Below are positions 8,272-16,150 of a stretch of 39,528 nucleotides of DNA, piece after piece. Both the position numbers and the translations under genes were made by a program. Position 1 is the stretch's first letter. Each line of letters starts with the position of its first letter. This DNA is from Microcaldota archaeon (GTDB taxonomy: Archaea > Micrarchaeota > Micrarchaeia > Micrarchaeales > CABMGC01): assembly GCA_027315135.1 (NCBI GenBank), contig DAHUYR010000027.1, positions 1 through 39,528 of the forward strand, in the 5' to 3' direction. The notes beneath the pieces are model-generated. The model saw only the letters and a list, made by a program, of their open reading frames with translations. It had not been told where the DNA came from and ran no database searches.

Positions 8272-10650
8272 TTACTCGCACTTCGTGAAGCTGCAGGACT
8301 TGCAGATTATGCAACCATTCTCGTTTACAAGGGTCATCTCGGCGCATGAGGGACACTTCTCCGGCTTTATGCCATGCACATTCTTTATCACATCCTGCCT
8401 GCCGTCTATCATATTTGCAGGTTCGCTTTCCAGAAGCTTCTTCGCAACCGCAGGAGCAGTTATTCCTGCAAGTATCTCTATGCTCTTGGCTATCGCGTCA
8501 GGCACGCTGTATATTTTCATTCCATGATCCCATCCTATGGCTGAGTTGGCTCTTATGCCCTTGAGGCTATCTATTACCTCCCGCACGTCTCCACCCTGCT
8601 GCAGGAACTTGCTTATCAGCCTGCCAATTGCCTCAGCGTAGCTCTTCTCTTCGCTGCCGGTCTTGCCAAGGTTTATGAAGACTTCTCGTATGGAGGTGTT
8701 GTCGAAGTTAGCGGTGAGATACATCGGGCTGCCATTAGGCAACGTTACCTTCATCGTCTGTCCGCTAAGGACCACCTCTCTTCTCCATGCGAGATCCTCG
8801 GCCTGTTTCTGCTCCTTCTTCTGCAGCTCCTGTTCTTTCTTCTTCTGCTGTTCCTCAGTTATGAGAATTCCTTCCCTTGAACCCTCTCTATAAACCGTTA
8901 TTCCTTTGCATCCGGATTCCCATGCCTGCATGTATATCTTTCCTACATCATCTACCGATACATCATTAGGCAGATTCACGGTTGAGGATATGGCGCTGTC
9001 TATATGCTTCTGTATGGTAGCCTGCATCCTTACCCTGAACTCGGCGTCTATCTTGTGCGCGGGAACGAAGAAGTCAGGAAGATTATCCTCATCAGCTATA
9101 TTGTGCAATCGCATGTACTCCATGGCAAGAGGATGATATACTTTATAGTATTCCTGGCTTAAGGACTCAGATCTTCTTGTGTAGCTGAATGCGAATATTG
9201 GTTCTATGCCGCTGGATGTTCCTGCAAGCACCGAGATGCTGCCAGTAGGTGGAACTGTAAGAACAGCAACATTCCTTATTCCATGCTTCTCTATGTTACT
9301 CTTGATATCACTGTTCAATGTCTGTATGAATGGCATTGACAGGTGTTTCTGAGCGTCAAACAACGGGAACGACCCTTTTTCCTTCGCTATCTCCACGCTT
9401 TCCATATATGCTCTATCCTTTATCCTTGTGAACATTTCATCAATAAAGGCAAGCGCTCTTTCACTATCATACCTTATCCTGAGCTTTACGAGCATGTCTC
9501 CAAGTCCGGTTATGCCCAACCCTATTCTTCTGCTGTTCCTTGCAGCTTCCGACTGCTGCTTCAGCGGATGCCTGGAATCGTTGTAGTCAAGAACATCATC
9601 AAGGAATCTTACCCCGTATCTGACTGCCTTGTCCAACTGCTCCCATTCAATCTTTGCATTGTCAGTGAATGCCCCTGAGACAAACGCGGAGAGGTTCAGG
9701 CTGCCTAGGTCACACGCTCCATAAGGCTGCAAAGGCTGCTCTGAGCACGGATTCGTCCCAACGACCTCCATTCCATTGTATTCGCTTGGAGAGTACTTCT
9801 TGACAGTATCCCAGAATATAAGTCCGGGCTCTGCCCAATCCCTGGCTGAATTGACAAGCTCATTCCAAAGCTCCCTTGCCCTTACTGTTCTGGTGACCTT
9901 GCCCACAACTCCGTTCTCATACCTGAGCACGAAGTCCTTATCATCCTTCACAGCCTGCATGAACTCGTCGGTTATCTTAACGCTTATGTTCGCATACCTC
10001 ACATTCGCAAGGTTCCTCTTCACCTGTATGAAAGAAAGTATGTCTGGATGATCAACACTTATCGTTATCATCAGCGCTCCCCTTCTTCCATGCTGACCTA
10101 TCGTATGCGTGGTCTCGCTGAATATGTTCATGAATGAAACAGAGCCTGTTGAAAACACAGCAGAATTGTTTACAGGGCTGTTCCTAGGTCTAAGTATACT
10201 TATGTCAGTGCCTACTCCGCCGCCATAGCTGTATGTTCTTGCAGCTTCTTTGCACCATTCAAATATATCCTCTATAGAATCATTCTTTACCGGTATAACA
10301 TAGCAGTTTAACAAGGTAGATTTCCTCTGCTGCCCTGCTGCAAAGAGTATCCTGCCTCCAGGAAGGAACCTGAAATCCTCAAGAAGCCATTTAAAATTCT
10401 CATACCACTCCGCTCTCTTCTCAGGACTAGCTTCAACCTCAGCTATGACCTTGGAAACTCTTGACCACATCTGGTCAGGGGTCTTCTCAACCATTGCTCC
10501 GTCAAGATCCTTCAAAGCATACTTCTCATAGAATACTCTTGAACGTATCTCATCTCCCTTGAAGAAATCATACGTCTCCTTAGGAATTACAGTAACAGTT
10601 CTCTCCACAGCAGTTTTCTCAACAAAATCAGTTTTCCCTTCTTTTTCCAT
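8272..10650 (-). CDS. nrdJ: Adenosylcobalamin-dependent (class II) ribonucleotide reductase
   Basis: FLPGGRILFAAG, STLLNCYV, NPCSEQPLQPYGACDLGSLNLS, and C-terminal CPSC...CKSC Zn ribbon typical of NrdJ. Confidence 0.95.
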   Translation of the reverse strand: MEKEGKTDFVEKTAVERTVTVIPKETYDFFKGDEIRSRVFYEKYALKDLDGAMVEKTPDQMWSRVSKVIAEVEASPEKRAEWYENFKWLLEDFRFLPGGRILFAAGQQRKSTLLNCYVIPVKNDSIEDIFEWCKEAARTYSYGGGVGTDISILRPRNSPVNNSAVFSTGSVSFMNIFSETTHTIGQHGRRGALMITISVDHPDILSFIQVKRNLANVRYANISVKITDEFMQAVKDDKDFVLRYENGVVGKVTRTVRARELWNELVNSARDWAEPGLIFWDTVKKYSPSEYNGMEVVGTNPCSEQPLQPYGACDLGSLNLSAFVSGAFTDNAKIEWEQLDKAVRYGVRFLDDVLDYNDSRHPLKQQSEAARNSRRIGLGITGLGDMLVKLRIRYDSERALAFIDEMFTRIKDRAYMESVEIAKEKGSFPLFDAQKHLSMPFIQTLNSDIKSNIEKHGIRNVAVLTVPPTGSISVLAGTSSGIEPIFAFSYTRRSESLSQEYYKVYHPLAMEYMRLHNIADEDNLPDFFVPAHKIDAEFRVRMQATIQKHIDSAISSTVNLPNDVSVDDVGKIYMQAWESGCKGITVYREGSREGILITEEQQKKKEQELQKKEQKQAEDLAWRREVVLSGQTMKVTLPNGSPMYLTANFDNTSIREVFINLGKTGSEEKSYAEAIGRLISKFLQQGGDVREVIDSLKGIRANSAIGWDHGMKIYSVPDAIAKSIEILAGITAPAVAKKLLESEPANMIDGRQDVIKNVHGIKPEKCPSCAEMTLVNENGCIICKSCSFTKCE

Positions 10651-10663
10651 GAATTCGCCCCCT

Positions 10664-10679
10664 ATACCACATGTTGTAT
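10664..10679. promoter_or_regulatory. Candidate NrdR box 1 (ATACCACATGTTGTAT)
   Basis: Near-palindrome; 11/16 to the bacterial NrdR-box consensus acaCwAtATaTwGtgt, including all six capitalised positions. Confidence 0.6.
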
Positions 10680-10694
10680 CTTGAAATTACAAGA

Positions 10695-10710
10695 CCACTA
10701 CCTATTGTAT
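10695..10710. promoter_or_regulatory. Candidate NrdR box 2 (CCACTACCTATTGTAT)
   Basis: 31 nt (about three turns) from box 1; 11/16 to consensus, 5/6 capitalised positions; just downstream of TATA-like TTTAAAAA on the nrdJ strand. Confidence 0.55.
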
Positions 10711-10740
10711 CACGGAACCTTTTTAAAGCAAAATCAGAAA

Positions 10741-10781
10741 CTGCTTTTATCGCTAAAGCCGAAAGCAGATAATCGGCTTTA
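10741..10781. other. Two interleaved inverted repeats (alternative hairpins or H-type pseudoknot)
   Basis: CTGCTTT(10741-10747)/AAAGCAG(10762-10768) and TAAAGCCGA(10754-10762)/TCGGCTTTA(10773-10781). Confidence 0.5.
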
Positions 10782-10857
10782 AATAGTTATATGGGCCCAC
10801 AAAGAAATTTCCTCTGCAAAATATCTGTGGATTACGCAAAAATTGCAGAATCAGAAG

Positions 10858-10930
10858 GGCCTAAGCCGGGAATCGAACCCGGTCCTGAGGATCCACAGTC
10901 CTCTATGCTAACCATTACACTACCAAGGCC
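10858..10930 (-). tRNA. tRNA-His(GTG)
   Basis: Anticodon arm GAGGA-CTGTGGA-TCCTC; G-1:C73 present; T-arm CCGGG-TTCGATT-CCCGG. Confidence 0.93.
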
Positions 10931-11021
10931 ATGAAGTAAAAATATAATATCATTTATTATATATAAGCTTTTGATTTAAAGGTACAAAGCTAAATAACTT
11001 TAGCATTCAAATAACTCCGAA

Positions 11022-11141
11022 GGCGGGGTAGCTCAGCCTGGTTAGAGCGCTAGACTCATATGCATAGCATGATGAGTAATGAGCCTTTAGGCTATGACCT
11101 TAGAAATCTAGAGATCGGGTGTTCAAATCTCCCTCCCGCCA
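11022..11141 (+). tRNA. tRNA-Met(CAT), elongator-type (or Ile2), with intron of about 45 nt at 11061..11105 (37/38)
   Basis: GGCGGGG acceptor/TCCCGCC; CTAGA-CTCATA...A-TCTAG anticodon arm interrupted after position 37; GTTCAAATC T-loop. Confidence 0.9.
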
Positions 11142-11425
11142 AACCTCCTTCATCAGAAAAAACGTGTTTAACGCTCTAAGGCATATATTTTGCTGGAATT
11201 TCCACAGCTTGCTGCAACGATACGCAACACCTCGTCTTTGCTTCCCTAGAGCCATAATTTCTCCACATCAAATATATTTTATCATTTGAACCGGAGTTAC
11301 TCATGGTACTAGCTTTCCATCCTGCAGTTACTGCATGTTCAACGACTTTGAAGAAGAGCCCCAGTACTTATTAGTAAGCTTTACGCACTATATGGGCATC
11401 TGAGCACCAAATCTAATTTAATATC

Positions 11426-11435
11426 TTTATATAAG
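11426..11435 (+). promoter_or_regulatory. TATA-box-like element TTTATATAAG
   Basis: Located 39-48 nt upstream of the ATG at 11474. Confidence 0.5.
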
Positions 11436-11473
11436 TTATTAAACATCTTTAAATAAGTCAAATCAATGGTTCA

Positions 11474-12187
11474 ATGAAGATTTCTGCACCGCTTATGGCA
11501 CTGATTCTTGCATCTACAATAGTTCTTGCGCAGTCAAATGTTACGCAAACTCTTGCCAATATGTCAAATACCCACATACAGGAAATAGCTGCGGGAAACA
11601 TTAATGCGACTCTAGGGAGCTACATATCAACCCCTTTCATATTTGTCAATATGAATTACACTAACTTCAGCAATACATATTATGGCCAATCTGGAATAAC
11701 CTCAGCATTGGAAAACGTGACCTCATTTGGCACACCCTACACTTTCTACATAAAAAATTCAAGCACAGTTCGAATAAACGCAACCGTGTACAGCGTCAAC
11801 AGAGACGTATGGTTCGTATCAAGCGACTTGACGCATACTCTCCAGATACCCTACTCAGCCACATATGTCTATACTAATGGGTTATGGCTTATAGAGGCAG
11901 AGTGGTTTGGTACGCAGGCAGACGCAGGCACAGCCCAGACCGGAGTGCAGGTGCCGACAAACTTCACCACCACAACCATTCCAGAAAACGTTACAACAGC
12001 TAACGCCACTACGACTATCGGAACAACCTCGCTTTTATATACAATACCTGGCCAGAACGGCACTCAGAACTCTACAACGACAACAGCTTCAGGGCAAGGA
12101 CAGTTCAATTTTCTAATATTAGTGGCTGCAATACTGATAATTGCAATAGTCATACTCTATATTCTGACAGTGCGTAAAAAAGCGTAA
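11474..12187 (+). CDS. Secreted, C-terminally membrane-anchored protein; NTF2/SnoaL-like ectodomain with Thr-rich stalk (fold inferred)
   Basis: N-terminal signal peptide, many N-x-S/T sequons, TTTT stalk, C-terminal TM FLILVAAILIIAIVILYILTV-RKKA. Confidence 0.65.
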   Translation: MKISAPLMALILASTIVLAQSNVTQTLANMSNTHIQEIAAGNINATLGSYISTPFIFVNMNYTNFSNTYYGQSGITSALENVTSFGTPYTFYIKNSSTVRINATVYSVNRDVWFVSSDLTHTLQIPYSATYVYTNGLWLIEAEWFGTQADAGTAQTGVQVPTNFTTTTIPENVTTANATTTIGTTSLLYTIPGQNGTQNSTTTTASGQGQFNFLILVAAILIIAIVILYILTVRKKA

Positions 12188-12217
12188 TCTGCAGATTAAT
12201 AATCTAGATGTGAAAAA

Positions 12218-12832
12218 ATGTTCCAAACAATTGTACTGATTCAGACAATCTTCAGCACGGCGTATATCAACGGTCTGCTTGCCTCTTACGGCTACTTCGG
12301 CCTTTTCTGGATGATGGTACTTGAAGGAGCTTCGCTTCCAATCCCAAGTGAGATAATAGCCCCTATAGCCGGATATCTCGCTGCAAAAGGAACATTCAAT
12401 TTTTATATAGCTGCCATGGCGATACTCGCAGGCAATATGGTTGGGGTAGTGATAGACTATGTCATAGGATATGTTGTAGGAAAGGACGTAGTATACAAGC
12501 ACCTGCATCTGTTCCATATAAAGAAAGAGAATATTGATGCTTTCGATGACTGGTTCAACAGAAATGGCGGCTTCGCAGTATTCGTCTCAAGGATGATTCC
12601 TGTGCTCAGAGGTCTGATCAGCTTTCCCGCAGGTTTTGCAAGGATGCCTTTCAAAAAATTCTTTATATACTCACTGATCGGGAGTGCAATATGGGACATC
12701 GTCTTAATGCTCTTTGGATATTACCTGTTATCGTCAAGCAACCTGTATATTGCAATGTCTTCGATTGCTCTGCTACTGCTTCTCTTCTACATAATATACA
12801 AAACCGCAATTAAAAAGACAAGGAAAGCTTAG
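12218..12832 (+). CDS. DedA family membrane protein
   Basis: GLFWMMVLEGASLPIPSEIIAPIAGYLAA; FVSRMIPVLRGLISFPAGFARMPFKKFF. Confidence 0.92.
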   Translation: MFQTIVLIQTIFSTAYINGLLASYGYFGLFWMMVLEGASLPIPSEIIAPIAGYLAAKGTFNFYIAAMAILAGNMVGVVIDYVIGYVVGKDVVYKHLHLFHIKKENIDAFDDWFNRNGGFAVFVSRMIPVLRGLISFPAGFARMPFKKFFIYSLIGSAIWDIVLMLFGYYLLSSSNLYIAMSSIALLLLLFYIIYKTAIKKTRKA

Positions 12833-13081
12833 TCATTTGGAACTTACTCTAGAAAGATAGATTGTAACTATCACGGCGATTATGGTAACAGAAACAGCGT
12901 ATCCAAGCATTGCTGCTACTGAACTTGTCTTTCCAAATACAAGCACAAACACACCCTGTATTGCAGTATTCCATGCAAGAGCTGCCACAAGCCCAAATGC
13001 GGATACTATCAAGGTGGTTACCTGCTCCTTGCTCTTCTTGCCAAGATTTGTAAATTCATCCTTTACAACTACCTTTGCCAT
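12833..13081 (-). CDS. DUF5654-like small membrane protein
   Basis: KSKEQVTTLIVSAFGLVAALAWNTAIQ pattern, two TM segments. Confidence 0.75.
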   Translation of the reverse strand: MAKVVVKDEFTNLGKKSKEQVTTLIVSAFGLVAALAWNTAIQGVFVLVFGKTSSVAAMLGYAVSVTIIAVIVTIYLSRVSSK

Positions 13082-13218
13082 AATAAAACCAATATTAACA
13101 CTATGGAAACATTCAAGATATAAACATTATCATACAGGTTTTGACGTATTTATGGCTAACTTCTTAATACCCTAAGTTAATCTATAATAGTTCTAATCAA
13201 GTAACACGAGGCATATGC

Positions 13219-14289
13219 ATGGATAGTTTTGAAGAGTATCTTAAGGAAAATTCAAAGATTGTAAATCAGGAACTTGAAACGTATCTGAAGAAAAAGTCAT
13301 CAAGCAGGTATATCGAAAGCCTTCTGGGCAGAAGCAGCTATGAATACGACCCCGAAGCAATGACAAAAAGCATCCTGGAGCCGGCCTGGTATCTTCTTGA
13401 TCTTGGCGGAAAAAGATGGAGACCTGCGCTAACAATGCTGACCCTAGAGGCGCTTGGCAAGGATCCAAAAGAGTATATAGAGTTCTCGATAATACCTGAA
13501 GTAATACATAATGCAACACTTATCCACGATGACATAGAGGACAATTCCCCAAAAAGGAGAAATGCGGATGCGTTGCACGTGAAGTTCGGCATAGACATAG
13601 CGACAAATCTAGGTGATTTCATGTACTTCTTCCCAATGGTCGCACTGATAGACAGCCCGAAACTCACAATCGACAAGAAAAACAGGGCAGTTTCCATATA
13701 CGTGAAGAATATGACAAGAGTCTCATTGGGCCAGGCGATAGACATAGCATGGCACGGCGGACTTGTAGATCCAAAGACCATAACGGAAGAAAAATACCTG
13801 CAAATGGCTCATGACAAGACTGGCGTCCTATCAAGATTTGCATGTGAACTAGGTTCGGCTCTTGCAGGGGCAGATGACAAGACTGTTGACATAATGGGAA
13901 GATTTGGTGCAACAATAGGCATAGCCTTCCAGATACAGGACGATATACTTAACATAACTGAAGGCAAGCTTTCAGAAGGAAAAGGCGGTGTCGGCGATGA
14001 CATATCAGAGGGAAAAATAACTCTGATGGTTCTGCATGTGATGAAAGAAGCGAGCGAAGCTGACAAGAGCAGGCTTGCAGAGATACTGAAGATGCATACG
14101 AAGGATCATGTTCTAATAAAAGAGGCAATTATGATAATAGACAAGTATGGGTCAAAGGAGTATTCAAGCAAGATTGCCGAGAAACTAATCAAAAAGGCAT
14201 GGGAAGATGTGGACAAACTGCTCCCTGAATCAACTGCAAAAGACAGAATGAAGCAACTAGTTGACTTTTTGGTTCACAGATCAATATGA
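13219..14289 (+). CDS. idsA: Polyprenyl (geranylgeranyl) diphosphate synthase
   Basis: GGKRWRPALTML, LIHDDIEDNSPKRR first Asp-rich region, FQIQDDILNI second region. Confidence 0.93.
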   Translation: MDSFEEYLKENSKIVNQELETYLKKKSSSRYIESLLGRSSYEYDPEAMTKSILEPAWYLLDLGGKRWRPALTMLTLEALGKDPKEYIEFSIIPEVIHNATLIHDDIEDNSPKRRNADALHVKFGIDIATNLGDFMYFFPMVALIDSPKLTIDKKNRAVSIYVKNMTRVSLGQAIDIAWHGGLVDPKTITEEKYLQMAHDKTGVLSRFACELGSALAGADDKTVDIMGRFGATIGIAFQIQDDILNITEGKLSEGKGGVGDDISEGKITLMVLHVMKEASEADKSRLAEILKMHTKDHVLIKEAIMIIDKYGSKEYSSKIAEKLIKKAWEDVDKLLPESTAKDRMKQLVDFLVHRSI

Positions 14290-14326
14290 TACAAAAGAAA
14301 CCGCAGTAAAATATTCATAAAAAGTA

Positions 14327-14373
14327 GGGTGGAATTGCGGGAGAAAAAGAATCTGCAAATTCTCCCTGCCACC
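14327..14373. other. Imperfect long hairpin in convergent intergenic region (GGTG..GGGAGAA / TTCTCCC..CACC)
   Basis: 7-bp perfect inner stem (14339-14345/14360-14366) plus outer complementary segments. Confidence 0.5.
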
Positions 14374-14381
14374 ATAAAGGA

Positions 14382-14398
14382 GCATGGCTTTGCCATGC
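14382..14398. other. Perfect 7-bp hairpin GCATGGC-TTT-GCCATGC
   Basis: Direct inverted repeat in convergent intergenic region. Confidence 0.55.
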
Positions 14399-14418
14399 CT
14401 CTTATCCTAAAAATTAAA

Positions 14419-14691
14419 TCAGTGGACTGTGCCACAATTACCGTCGCAGAACCAGTTGCAAAGAGGTGCACATCTGACTCCCATCATGCCAAACCCTGCA
14501 ACCAGCAAGCCCAATCCTATCACAAAGAAAATGAGTGCTGCTATCAATTGAGGATCTACAAAATATGCAATGAACACTAGGACTATTCCTGCAACCAAGT
14601 ATAGCCAACCAACAGGCCCATGCATTTTTCTGCGAGCATAGCCGGTAGAAACTCCAGCTTTGCTGTTTCTAACATGTTGTCTTTTTGCCAC
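14419..14691 (-). CDS. Small two-TM membrane protein with Cys-rich C-terminal tail
   Basis: 90 aa; two hydrophobic segments and terminal CAPLCNWFCDGNC (C-x3-C-x3-C-x3-C). Confidence 0.7.
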   Translation of the reverse strand: MAKRQHVRNSKAGVSTGYARRKMHGPVGWLYLVAGIVLVFIAYFVDPQLIAALIFFVIGLGLLVAGFGMMGVRCAPLCNWFCDGNCGTVH

Positions 14692-14864
14692 AAAATCACC
14701 ATTATATACTACTAATTAGGCAGAGCAAGATTTTTATTATGAGTATATGCTTCAGAAACAGGCTCAAGTCTCAATTATCTACTATTATCGGTCACTTTCC
14801 ATTCTTCCAGGCCAAAACTCAAACTAAAAGGTTAATGAAAGTTGCCTGATCAAACTTAGTTGGA

Positions 14865-16091
14865 ATGAAAATCTATAAAAGAACCTTGAGCAACGGCATG
14901 CGCGTGCTTATTGCGCCAAAGGAGAGTCTGGAAGCAGTAAGCATAGTCATAGGATTCAACTTTGGTTCAATGGATGCAGGCAGGGATCATGAAGGTCTGG
15001 CCCATTATCTGGAACACATGCTCTTCAAGGGAACAGAGAGAAGGAACTGGTCCCAGATAAACGAGATAACACGAAAGTACAACATCTATTACAATGCAGA
15101 AACAGATTTTGAGACCACCATGTATGAAGCTCAGGTACACAGGCGCTACGTAAAAAATGCGATGGACCTTATCTCAGATATGGTTAAACGGCCAAAGTTC
15201 TCAAGGAAGGAATTCAAGCATGAGCTTGGCACAATTGTCCACGAGATAGCAATGAGGAGAGAAGACCCTAATTCTCTTGTATATGACAACATGCCCCGCG
15301 CTCTGTTCGAGGAAAGACCTTCGATAATTCCTGAAAGCATAAGTTCATTAGAGAACAACATAAGCCTGCAGAACATAAGAGATGCGTATGAAACCCACTA
15401 CAACCCAGGAAACGCTGTCATGGTTATAAGTGGAGGCATAACTGCAGAAACAGGAACAATGCTGGCAAAGGACTACCTTGGCGACTTCGAGCGCGAATTT
15501 AGGAGCCCTAAGAGAGATAGTCTGGTGCTAAACAAACGCACGAAGGGCATAATGATGAAAAGAAAGGACATCGAGAGAGGGGAGGTGGCAATCGGCTTCG
15601 GATGCCACGGTATAAACAAATCAAGGTTAGACGAATATGTGGCAATGCGTGCCGTAGCTAACGTACTAAACAACAGGCTGTATGACCAGATAAGGGAGAT
15701 TCATGGTCTATCCTACGACCCGAGCGTAGAATACAACGCATATGGTACATTCAGCTACCTCTCTGCTTCTGCAGGAGGTCCGCCTGCAAAGCTTGACAGG
15801 ATAAAGAGGATAATGATTGATGAATTTAGGAATCTGAAAGAGAGCAGGATAAGCAGGGAGGAACTTACTACAGTCAAAACAGGCCTTGCCATAAAGTACT
15901 ATATGGACTCTGATGATTCACTAGATACTGCTACGAAGATAACAGACATGGAACTGATGTACGGCGATGGCAGGCAGTACAGTAAGATACCGGCGATGAT
16001 AAGAGGGCTTAACGAAGGAAAGTTGGAGAGGTTCATAGGCAATTATATACACACAGAAAGATACGGCATGATAACATTACGAAAAGAATAG
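14865..16091 (+). CDS. M16 family zinc metallopeptidase (insulinase/processing-peptidase-like)
   Basis: Inverted zinc motif GLAHYLEHMLFKGTE (HxxEH), downstream HELGTIVHEIAMRREDP. Confidence 0.92.
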   Translation: MKIYKRTLSNGMRVLIAPKESLEAVSIVIGFNFGSMDAGRDHEGLAHYLEHMLFKGTERRNWSQINEITRKYNIYYNAETDFETTMYEAQVHRRYVKNAMDLISDMVKRPKFSRKEFKHELGTIVHEIAMRREDPNSLVYDNMPRALFEERPSIIPESISSLENNISLQNIRDAYETHYNPGNAVMVISGGITAETGTMLAKDYLGDFEREFRSPKRDSLVLNKRTKGIMMKRKDIERGEVAIGFGCHGINKSRLDEYVAMRAVANVLNNRLYDQIREIHGLSYDPSVEYNAYGTFSYLSASAGGPPAKLDRIKRIMIDEFRNLKESRISREELTTVKTGLAIKYYMDSDDSLDTATKITDMELMYGDGRQYSKIPAMIRGLNEGKLERFIGNYIHTERYGMITLRKE

Positions 16092-16150
16092 CAGTTCAAT
16101 GACCATGCTTTAGCTGTGGGGATATCACATATATAAAATGAAAGACAGGT

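Noticed and set aside
11061-11105. Calling the tRNA-Met intron a complete C/D box sRNA
   Set aside because: A box-C-like motif is present but no CUGA box D; recorded only as suggestive.
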